The notes under the pieces were generated by a model that was given only the letters and a program-made list of their open reading frames with translations, ran no database searches and was not told where the DNA came from. 64,000 nt of DNA, from positions 153,367-217,366 of the forward strand of contig BCKL01000038.1 in the NCBI GenBank assembly GCA_001600635.1, given 5' to 3'. The position numbers and the translations under genes are program-made. Shown in pieces: positions 55,489 to 64,000 of this stretch. Each line of letters opens with the position of its first letter. Positions within the stretch are counted from its first letter, which is position 1. The DNA is from Leucosporidium creatinivorum (Eukaryota; Basidiomycota; Microbotryomycetes; Leucosporidiales; Leucosporidiaceae).

Positions 55489-58400
55489 ATGGCAACCTGG
55501 CGAGGAGCCTCGAATGGCGCTACACGAGGAGGAAGCAGCGCACCCGCTTTGCCGGCAGGTCTAGCTGGTCGACCTCGAGGGAGAGGCAGGGGAGCTGCTC
55601 GAGGTGCTTCGCGAGGAGCTGCTGGGGCAGGAGGCTTCCCGCGCAGCAGCAATCTTAGCTGGAGAGCTCCTGCTGTACAACAAGCGGAGGACGGCGCTAT
55701 GGACGAAGGTCAGGACGAGGGCGACGAGGAGGAGCAGGAGGAAGGCAGCTCGGGAGGGTCCACGCCGTCCGCTTTCCCAGCATTCGGCAGCGCTCCTAGC
55801 GCCTTTGGCACGCCTGCCTTTACGGGAGGAGGCTCGTCCAGCGCTTTCGGCGGAGGAGGCTCAGTGTTTGGAGGAGGGGCAGCATCAACGCACGCGTTCG
55901 GCGGCTCAGCGTTCGGTGCAGGAGCTAGCACGTTCGGTGGGAGCGCTTTTGGAGCATCAGTAACCCCCTCCGCTTTCACCTCGGCGCCCCCAGCCCCTCC
56001 AACAACGGTCGCCGAAGCACCAGCGCCCGCCTTCGTACCCTCACGGCCGCCGTCTACCAACCAGATCTCAACCCTTGAGGTACTAGGAGAGGATTCAGAT
56101 TCGCGCAAGAAGCGTTTCGAGAGCTCGCTGGCCAACAATCGGTTCATGGAGGTGAGTCGTCGAGCGGTTCGGCGCTCAATCTCTCGCTAACTCGCCGCCC
56201 TTTCGCAGCTCAAGCCGCTACGAGAAGCTCAGCGCGCTCGCGACATCAAGGCCGGACTCATCCCCGATCCTCTCAAGCCCATGCGCCTCGACCAAGCCAC
56301 GGACTTCCTCGGCACCTGCGTCGAGATGTGCCCCGAGTTCGAGCGCGAGGAACGAGAATACCAGAACAACGTCGATGTGCTGGAACGAGTGAGTATGGCT
56401 GTAGCTGAGAGATGGGGCCTCGCTGACTCGGCCTCCCTCTGCAGTATTCTGGCACCAATCGGATCGACCCCAGCCGAGCAGTCAAGGCCTTCCATCGACC
56501 AGCGGCTGGCAACGACCAACCCCTCCCCTCCGATGTTCGCCCACCTCTCATACTCAAAAGCACACTCGACTACCTCTTCCACGACCTTCTACCCACCCAA
56601 CCTCTTCACCTCACTCACCCCTTCCTCCGCGACCGAACGAGGGCGATTCGGCAAGACTTCACGATGCAGAACGAGCGCGGCGTCGTCGCCATCGAGTGCA
56701 ATGAGCGGATAGCCCGCTACCATGTCCTCGCTCTCGGCGCCCTGCGGGAGCAGAGCGGCTTCAGCGAGAGTCAGGAGCTCGAGCAGCTTCGCAAGGGTCA
56801 GCTCTCCCCCTTTCCCCCCTTCCCATCTCTTCGCGCCTCGCTGACTCCCCGCTTGCAGTCCTCAAATCCCTCAACGAGTTCTACGACGACGCTCGAATGT
56901 CCAACCCTCCCATCCCCACGCCCAACGAGGCCGAGTTCCGCTGCTACAACATCCTCACCCACCTCCGCGACCCCGACATCATCTGGTCCAGCGAGCTCCT
57001 CCCTCCTCACGTCTTCGGCCACCCACTCTTCCAACTCGCACTCTCCCTCCACGCTCTCGCACAACGCTCCAACACCTCTCGCGGCGAGCGAGCAAGCCCC
57101 AACGCCGCCTCTCGCTTCTTCAAGCTCGTCTCGCGTCCCGAGGTCCCCTACCTCTTCGGCTGCATCCTCTCCACCCACTTCGCCGACATCCGCAAGAATG
57201 CGCTCGAGGCGATGAAGAACTCGTACCTCCATCAGCACAGTCTCTACCCGGCTCGGACGCTTGCAAAGGTGCTCGGCTGCGACGACGAGGAGGAGGTCGT
57301 AGCGGTCTGCTCGAAGCTGGGCATCAACTCGAAGCAAGGGGAGAATGGACGTTTGGTGATCGAGTTGCATAAGGCGGCGGTGATGAAGAGTGAGTACCAG
57401 CGACTCTCGGCCGAACCTCTCGCTGACGCCTGCCTACTTCACAGACGGAGTCGTCACTCCTCACGTCTCGCAACGGCTCGTCGAGGCCAAGCGGGGCTCA
57501 ACGTCCTACCAACAAGTTATCGACGGCGCTTCGTACAGCTCAGGCGATGTCGTCATCATCCCTCCGAGCCCGTGGGTAGCAGCAACGCCGGCATTCTCCT
57601 CAGCTCCCGCCGCTCGGTCAGCACCACCCGTCGTCGCTACCACCACGACCTTCGCTCCACCACCCAAAGTATCGGCAGCTCGTCCAGCACCCTCAGGCTT
57701 TGGCTTCTCCGCTCCTCCAGCGACGACCGCCGCCCCATCCTCGGCCTTCTCGGCGCCTCTGCAGCCCACCGCCTCGCCTTTCACTCCGGCATTCGCCGAT
57801 CCAGCATCCGCATCCAATCCCTTCGCACCCTCACCAGCAACAGCAGTCCCTCCCAATCTCAATCCCGTCGCGCCCTCCTTCGTTCCCTCTCGCCCATCAC
57901 CCGCACCGTTGCAGCCGCCAACATCTCAACCGCCTGCCTTCTCGTTCACCAACTCAGCACCTCCATCTGTGCCACCACCCGTCTCGTTCGAATCGCCAGC
58001 TTCTCGACCTGTCAAAAAGCTCCCAACACCCTCCTTCACAACTTCCGCACCTCCCGCTCCCCTTTCCACGCCTCCCAAATCTTCACTCAAAGTGGACCCT
58101 CCACCACCACCACCACCCGCACCGAAGATCGACCGCACCCCTCTCATCAAGTCCCTCGCCGCCTCTCTCACCGACGAGCTACTCCGCTACGTCGTTCAAT
58201 TCCCCGTCCGCCGAGCAGTCGAGCTCGCGCTCAAAGAGCGGTGGGAGCGTGTTCGGCAGCGACAGCTGGAGGGTCGGCGGATCCTTACGCAGAGACTGAC
58301 GGATGAGCTCGTTCGCGAAGCTGTGCGGAGGGAAGTTCGACGACTTGCGATTGGAGCGGCGAGAGAGCGCAGGCTCGCGAGGGACGTCTTCGCCGAATGG

Positions 58401-60454
58401 AGGGTGAGGACTGTGCAGAGTCAGGAGAGTCGAGCAGATGAGGAGGAAAGGCGGAAGAGGTTTGGTGAGGTGGCGGGCGAGATTGGGGTAGGGCCGAGTT
58501 GGGAGGAGGGCGACGAGTCCATGGACGAGGAGATTGAAGGGCTCGACATGTCGTCGCTCTCCATTGAACGAGGAGGAAGGATCGCGCAAGGCGAGGGAGC
58601 AGCCAAGGCTGATCGCTCGATGGCAGCGAGGCTCAAGCAGGTGCGGTCGTCTCGTCGTTTCCCCTTCCCCAGCCTAGCTAACCTTGCGCTTCTCAGGCCG
58701 AGACCGACCGTCACCGCATCTGGTCCCCTGCGACCTTCCTCGACATCATCGCCGAGCGCATCGACACCGCCTTCTCGCACCAGCACCTGTCGAAGCGTCC
58801 ATCCTGGAGCGCGGTTGTCTCCACCGCCGACGTGTCCTCGCCTTTCGCTTCCTGGTTGGCGTGCAAGTTCGACCTCTCGGGCTCAGACATGGTCGCATCG
58901 ATGGATACAGCACATGCCGATGTCGATGTACAGATGGTCGGCAATGGCGACACACCATCGGACGAGGTGAGCTTGCCTTGTTCGCCCCGTCGACGAGAAG
59001 CTAATCTGCTGTCCCATTCAGGCCATGGACGACACCGGCCTCGTCATCTTCGACTGTACCGCCTACGGAACATCGCTCGAGTGCGTCCGTTGCTACTCGT
59101 CGTCAAGGCGGCAGCTGCTAACGCCTTCCCCCATCACAGCTCGCCTTGGACCTTGGCTCGGCAACGTCTCGCTGCGCTGGTGCAGAAGGCCGATCGAGAG
59201 TCGCTCTACAAGAGCGACCTCCTCATCATCTACTGCCCCGACCGCTCGCTGCTGCCAGATTCCGAATCTGCTCTCAAGACCGCGGTCAGTCGAGTCGATG
59301 CTGCTTGCGCCGAGCTTTAGCTGACCCGCTTTCTTTCAACAGCTGCTCTCCGACCTCGCTGTCTCGTCGTTCAGCGGTCTCAAGTCGACTTCGGTGCTGC
59401 TCGCGCGACTGCAAGATGCCGAGTCTCAACTCGCCGACGCTCTCGATGGTCCGCTCTCGGCGGTCGAGGTGCGAACCGAGCGGGTTCTCAAGCCACTGAG
59501 CGGTGCGTTCTTGCTCGATTTTACTCTCTCCCTCCCATGCTGACCTGCTATGCTTTGCAGCCTTCGTCAAGCCTCTCTTGGACGTCTGGCGAGCAGCGCT
59601 GCAGCAAGCGGCCGCGCTTCCCATCTCGCCGGATCGTGAGCTCAAACCGCTTCTTGGTCTGTAGCGGCCTCGAAAGCTGACTCTCCGCTCCTATCCGCAG
59701 CGACCCGACTTCTCAACCTCTTCATCGAGGCGCTCAACACTGTGCTCGGCGAAGCCAGAACCGCCTCAACCCCTACCGCCGACTTGGCTGCTATCTCCAG
59801 CTTTGGAGCCAACGACTCGTACGTTCTTTTGTCCTCTCTCGTCTGCACGGATGCTGATCCTTTCGGCCCTCGCAGACCACTTCGGAGCAGGTTGCGGCCT
59901 TACATCGAGCGCCCCGCCTTCGCATCAGCCGGACATTTTCCCTTCGTCGACGCCGAGCTGTCTCGACGCCCACCAATAACGGATCGTACGCTCCTCACGG
60001 TTCCCGTTACCAGAGCTTCACAGCTGACCTTTTGCCCCACCAGTCGCCCTCGCCAAACTGCTGCTCGAGCATCTCGCCAGCTTCGCCCTCGCCAACACAG
60101 CCAGGGCCACGACTCAGCAGCACAGTCTCATCGATACACTTTCTACCTCACTCGCACGGTTGGAGAGCTCGCTACAAGAGTCGGTGGCCTCCCTTTCGCC
60201 GGTGGAGAACGGATTCGGCTCCGTGCTCAAGTCGGAGAAGAAGCGCAAGGCGAGCCTGGGGCCGCCGTCGGAGACGAGGTGAGTTGGGTCGGAGTTTGAC
60301 CTCCTATTCGCTGTATCGCTGACCAGAGCTTTGTCTCAGCAGCCACAAAAAGCAACTCTTCGACGACTCGGCGAACGTGCCGGTCGGCGCTGGCGACAGG
60401 CTGAGCGCGCTGGATGCTATTATGAGGGACGCGAGAGGTTTGTTGGCGCAGTAG
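55489..60454 (+). CDS. SAC3: Sac3/GANP-family nuclear mRNA export scaffold with FG repeats
   Basis: Sac3 is the scaffold of TREX-2, which ties transcribed genes and mRNPs to the nuclear pore. The start is the ATG at 55489. The N-terminus is Gly/Arg-rich, then carries about ten FG-type dipeptides (SAFGTPAF, GSVFGGG, STFGGSAFG) of the kind that bind export receptors. The Sac3/GANP core includes FLGTCVEMCPEFEREEREYQ, RAIRQDFTMQNERGVVAIEC, NERIARYHVLALGAL, SLNEFYDDARM, NEAEFRCYNILTHLRDPDII and YLFGCILSTHFADIRKNALE. A Pro/Ala-rich linker follows, then a Sac3-type helical region (DELLRYVVQFPVRRAVELAL, RLTDELVREAVRREVRRLAI) and a GANP-like C-terminal part, LYKSDLLIIYCPDRSLLPDS. The end is LDAIMRDARGLLAQ with TAG at 60452. 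The motif FVPSRP occurs on both sides of the core (56031 and 57878). Confidence 0.92.
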
Positions 60455-60730
60455 AAGATATGAGCGATGCAGTGCAGAGAAGTATTGTATCGCCTAGCTA
60501 CTTTACTGTCGAGCAAAGAAGGCTCTGCGCCGAGCACCAAAGACAGCTGGCTTTCGCACGCTCCCCTCACGTTGAAGATCAAGCTGTGCCACAAAGTGCG
60601 AATCACTGTTACACCAATTGAATCTTGAGTGAAGCCGAAGCTTCCAAGTGGAGGGAAGAGACGAGGGAGCCTAGGAGAGGGACCGAGCTGAGGCGAAGGG
60701 AGGGCAGAGAGGAACGCGGAACACATGCGC
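60455..60730. other. Convergent intergenic region
   Basis: 276 nt between the SAC3 stop (plus) and the stop of the cysteine-rich gene (minus). No gene or RNA is seen. Confidence 0.5.
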
Positions 60731-62482
60731 CTAGTGAAGGTCATCACAGTTGCTGCCGTCACTTGTACGGATGCAAGATCCGCTGGCAAATGAGACGTCA
60801 ATGCAGGACGCGACTGTACGGCAAAACTCGGTCAGCTCGTCATCACCGAGCGCTGGCGACGATTGAAAAGCAGGCGGGGTGATGGAACAGAGAAGGGCAG
60901 AGTCAAAGAGTGCACTTACTGCCTTTTTTGTTCGACTCGCAGGTACCTTGAAGCTGCGCCACGGAAGATGTACCCCAGAAGGTGCTGGTGAACTGCGCCG
61001 CGTCGGCGGTGGTGCAGAAGCAGTAGCTGTAGGGGAACAGCCAGGGGTGGTCCCAGTACATGGTAGTTGCTACCAGATTGCCGCAAATTGCTCGGCACTC
61101 CGATGTGGTAATATGGGAGCCGAGTCCTGCGAGAGGAGACTGTCAGCCGAGGTCGGCAAGGCCAGCCGACAATATGAGCTTCGTACGGTAATCAGGAGAA
61201 TCGTGATCCTGGTAGAGTAGGTCCGCATGCGCTTGTGTGGTGCTCAGAGTTGAAACACCATAATACAAGGCATAGGTGTCCTCAACCATGCAGGCGCCGT
61301 TGACCGCGACATTGCCGGCGGTCGAGCAGGTCAACGCGCCAGCCGAGTTGCAAGTAGCGGCATCTGGGAAGACCGAGCAGCTGCTACAAGTCGCTCCATT
61401 GAGGTAGAAGGCGGTCTTGCTGCAAAGTGACGAACCGCGTCAGCCTGTCGCTCAGCCATCACCGAGCCGTCAACCGAGCACGGACAAGGAAGGGGAAGCG
61501 AGGAAAGGATGTACCATGAGGTGGAAGCAGTAGCCGTGCAGGTGACTGCGTTGGTGTCGACGCAGCTCTTGCAAGTGTGGGACGGGACTGTAGACGGAGG
61601 AAAGAGAAACGGTCAGCTCGGCGATCATCAGTGACGTTCAGCTCCGCTCGAGGTGCCCGAGAGGACTCACCGTCTCCAAATTGACCATCAGCGCAGGGGT
61701 CAATACACTTCCCATTGCTCAAGAATTTGGTCGTGCTGTAGGACCCAGGCGAAAGGGTCAGCGGAAGGGACGAGAGGACGAAGTCTGCGCGCCGTCGAGC
61801 CGAACTCACCAGGAAGTGGCAGCAGTGGATGTGCACGTGGCGGCGTCGGGATCCACAGTGGTGCATTCAATGCAGGCGTTGGCGGCAGCTGTAGTGCGAA
61901 ACATTCGGTAAAGTCAGTCGGGCTCGGCGCTCGGTCGCGCGGAGCAGTAGGCCTACAGCTAGCCCAGGTGGACGAGGGACAAGTAGAGCCGCATGCTCTG
62001 TTGTAGAGGAACCATTTGTCCTTGCTGTGGCAGACAATAGAGTCAGCGACAAGCCCAGCAAGAGCTCAAGCCCGGTTTGTGACAACCGCTCGGCCGACTC
62101 ACCAGCTCAAAGCGGCGGTCGCGGTGCAGGTGTTGGAGTGAGGTTGTCCCGAAGCCGAACAGTCCTTGCACGCCTTGTTGGTCCCTATCACGCGAGCTTT
62201 GAGTCAGCTGCCGAGGCAAGGGATAAATCGCTGAGAAAAGGAGACGAACCGTCATTGAACTTGCCCGAGGGGCAGGTGACGGGTGAGGCTGGCTGTGAGC
62301 CAGCTGCAACACGAGAGGAAATCAGTACAGATCTGGAGGATCCCTCTGTACACTCTGGAGACAGCAGGCTCAAGCTGGCGCTTGACGAGGTCTGCAAGGC
62401 TCGGGCGAAATTCGGGCGCGAGGCGCATGGCAGCAGCGAGAGACGCTGTAGCGAGAAGGAGGGGGGCGCTATAAAGCAGCAT
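60731..62482 (-). CDS. Secreted cysteine-rich repeat protein
   Basis: No named family was recognised. The ATG at 62482 opens a signal peptide (MLLYSAPLLLATASLAAA), followed by a short segment with a Kex2-like KR (SLADLVKRQLEPAVSR). An intron (GTGTAC to CTCACAG, TACTGATT branch) joins to PASPVTCPSGKFNDG. The mature part is built of repeated modules, roughly one per exon: CKDCSASGQPHSNTCTATAA; CIECTTVDPDAATCTSTAAT then KFLSNGKCIDPCADGQFGDG; CKSCVDTNAVTCTATASTSW then CSSCSVFPDAATC. The C-terminal part (TSECRAICGN ... YSYCFCTTADAAQFT) has spacing reminiscent of a WSC-type domain. A final exon after a GTAAGT intron ends SCIDVSFASGSCIRTSDGSN and CDDLH, stop 60731. No C-terminal GPI-type hydrophobic tail is seen. 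A cell-wall or extracellular protein is likely. Confidence 0.75.
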
Positions 62483-63727
62483 GGCTTGTGATGTGAAAAG
62501 TTGCGAGTGTAGGTGAAGAGAGAAAGAGCAGCAAGAGGGGAGAAAGGGCCAAGAGACGCCCCGTTCCAGCTGCTCGGGAGCGGTGGAATTGAATAGTCGA
62601 CAAAGTTCGCCAAGCAGCTGCCGATCGTAACTCTGCAATTCCCGCTGCTTCTTGACCTGGATCAGCGGGAGTCCTTTGGCGAGCAGCATGTAAAGCAGGA
62701 GAAAGTCGAGGAAGCGAGGGAACAGTCGCTCGGCGCTCGGCGCTCGACGCTCTTCAGGCGGCGAGATCTGATACAGCAAGGTAGCAAGCTCGCTGGAGAG
62801 CTATGCTTGGTATACGTATTATTCCCATACAATGCGCCATGTCGCGGGCACAGCATCGCCTTCGTCAACTTCGGTCGTTGAACGAGGAGCGGGAGGGGGT
62901 GACAGGCTCCCGAAAGCTCCAGGCCTCGCAGCGCGACCCGAACCTGGGACTTGCCACACGCTCGGGACCGTATCAGCGGGGAGCCGCATCGGAGATCGCC
63001 CCCTTCGTGCTAGGAAGAAACTCCCGCCGCGCCGAGCGAGTGTTTCGGTTCTGCTGCATTCGGCGAAGGCAAGAAAGCGTTGCACTCCTCTCGCGGAGAA
63101 AGTAGTAGGCTTTGTCGAAAGCAGCATATGATCCCTATAAAGAGGGGCTGCACAGTGAGCAGCCCACCTCGGAGCCCTTCTAAGACGACTCGAACCCGGG
63201 CGAAGGCTTCGCCGAGCAGCTCGCTTCGAGAGCTATTGCGGGAGAAACAGGGCTCCCTCTCAGAGAACGAGCTTCGCCGATAGTTGGATTTATGACCACT
63301 GAGTACGCCCGTCTTCTCCTGCAAGACGTGGTACGCGAGAGCGCCGAACTCAATTACAACCAGGAGAGTCTCCGAGCACCGAAGCGTGAGCGAGAGAGTG
63401 AGCTTGAGTTGAGGCTGCCGTGTCGCTTGCAGGTGTATATGCAGTTTGTGAAGAGGTCCTGCTGGCCACAGACCTCACTTGCGCTACAGCACGTTCGCGC
63501 AGAAGGACGAACTCAGCTCGAATCGCTCTTCCTTTCCCGCCGTCACCTCGTCTCTCTCGGCTCTTGACTCGCCGGGAAGCACTAGGATAGTGAAGGGCTC
63601 TACTGGACTACTGTTCCTCACCCCAAGCACCTCTCGCCCTCCTCGAAGCTCTCAAAGCGCATCTCATTCCCTCCGCCTCGAACCTCCCTCCTCGCCCGGC
63701 CTCTCGTCCAACTCACTACAGCACGGA
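62483..63727. other. Divergent intergenic region, no firm gene
   Basis: 1,245 nt between the cysteine-rich gene (minus) and the F-box paralogue (plus). Small frames occur, for example 63292-63567 (91 residues beginning MTTEYARLLLQDVVRES), but they show no domain or splice context. From about 63535 the sequence closely follows the upstream region of the 43.9 kb F-box gene. Two tRNA B-box look-alikes (62935 and 63186) lack matching arms. Confidence 0.5.
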
Positions 63728-64000
63728 ATGATCCCACCACTTCCCGTCGAGATCCTGCACCAAATCATCAAGCTCTCCCTCCCCGCCGTCTCCTTTAGCA
63801 CCTACAGACAGCGATACGACCTCTTGCTCACCTATTCGCTCGTCAACTCGACCTGGAGGGCGCTGGCGAGGAGAGGCCTGTACGAGGAGCTGTTTGCGAG
63901 GGACTCGAATCGTGCTGCTGCTGCGTTGAGGGTCGAGGGAGCTTGGGAGATGGTGAAGCGCGTGCATCTCGGCGGAGACGGCCGGTTCGACAGCGACGAC
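63535..64000 (+). repeat. Copy B of an inverted segmental duplication (F-box gene 5' region)
   Basis: Partner of 43690-44160. It begins near 63535 upstream of the F-box start and is cut by the window edge, so the true length is unknown. Confidence 0.85.
63728..64000 (+). CDS. F-box-like protein, paralogue of the 43 kb gene, cut by window edge
   Basis: The ATG at 63728 opens 91 codons to the window end: MIPPLPVEILHQIIKLSLPA, then LLTYSLVNSTWRALARRGLY, EELFARDSNRAAAALRVEGA, WEMVKRVHLGGDGRFDSDD. Residue by residue this is close to the first exon of the minus-strand gene at 43966, differing at a minority of positions (for example MIPPLPVEIL against MMPPLPTEIL). The F-box pattern at residues 1-45 is intact and there is no stop or frameshift in the visible part. 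Upstream DNA back to about 63535 is also shared. The two genes are inverted relative to each other and about 20 kb apart. The C-terminal leucine-rich part lies outside the window. Confidence 0.78.
   Translation, partial: MIPPLPVEILHQIIKLSLPAVSFSTYRQRYDLLLTYSLVNSTWRALARRGLYEELFARDSNRAAAALRVEGAWEMVKRVHLGGDGRFDSDD

Noticed and set aside
62880-63210. Two further tRNA-like TTCG strings (rc near 62935 and 63186)
   Set aside because: The five bases on each side of the loop do not pair, and no D-arm or anticodon arm could be drawn.
63292-63567. Small gene of 91 residues before the F-box paralogue
   Set aside because: No domain, no splice context, and its end runs into the duplicated F-box upstream region; kept only as a note in the spacer.
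1-64000. Transposons, CRISPR arrays, telomere or rDNA repeats
   Set aside because: No transposase or reverse-transcriptase motif, terminal repeat pair, spaced repeat array or telomeric string was found; the only repeats are the small tandem and F-box duplications listed.

Overview
The window is nuclear DNA from a GC-rich, intron-dense basidiomycete fungus. The best guess is a red yeast or relative of the Microbotryomycetes. That placement rests on gene content, on dozens of short introns (about 50-100 nt, GTGAG/GTAAG/GTGCG donors, a CTGAC or CTAAC branch site close to a CAG/TAG acceptor) and on strong GC-biased codon use. No sequence comparison was run. There are 19 protein genes on both strands. 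I see no rRNA, no convincing tRNA, no transposon and no CRISPR array.

Layout. 1-8.5 kb, minus strand: NAD-dependent glutamate dehydrogenase (runs off the left edge), a RidA-family enamine/imine deaminase with a possible mitochondrial leader exon, an HSL-type alpha/beta hydrolase, and an unrecognised glycine-rich membrane protein. 8.7-22.2 kb, plus strand: a Ser/Thr kinase with very large inserts, then a giant TRANK1-type SF1-helicase-like gene whose 5' part encodes an RPA70N-like OB fold. 22.5-34.5 kb, minus strand: a Ste6-like full ABC exporter, the CCR4-NOT subunit Not2, and an IGHMBP2/Hcs1-type SF1B helicase. 34.8-40.8 kb, plus strand: a long FHA-domain protein rich in SP/TP sites whose motif order resembles vertebrate Ki-67. 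41-46.1 kb, minus strand: an APH-fold kinase-like protein, an F-box-like protein and the GPI mannosyltransferase PIG-M/Gpi14. 46.4-64 kb: TRAPP-II subunit Trs130 (+), a DUF2985-type membrane protein (+), a second F-box-like protein (-), the mRNA-export factor Sac3 with FG repeats (+), a secreted cysteine-rich repeat protein (-), and at the right edge the start of an inverted paralogue of the 43.9 kb F-box gene (+).

The genes do not form a pathway cluster. They are mostly housekeeping genes: nitrogen metabolism, RNA turnover and export, Golgi traffic, GPI-anchor synthesis and DNA metabolism. Points of interest: the Ki-67-like architecture; the RPA70N/helicase fusion candidate; two genes whose start codon seems to be split by an intron; a 38-bp tandem duplication that doubles a 3' splice site; a 65-bp tandem duplication across the Trs130 stop codon; and an inverted duplication of an F-box gene with its upstream DNA.

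Limits. Exon joins were made by eye from splice signals, reading frame and family resemblance. Gene ends are firmer than internal exon borders. Eight ambiguous bases (n) lie between 19318 and 20044.
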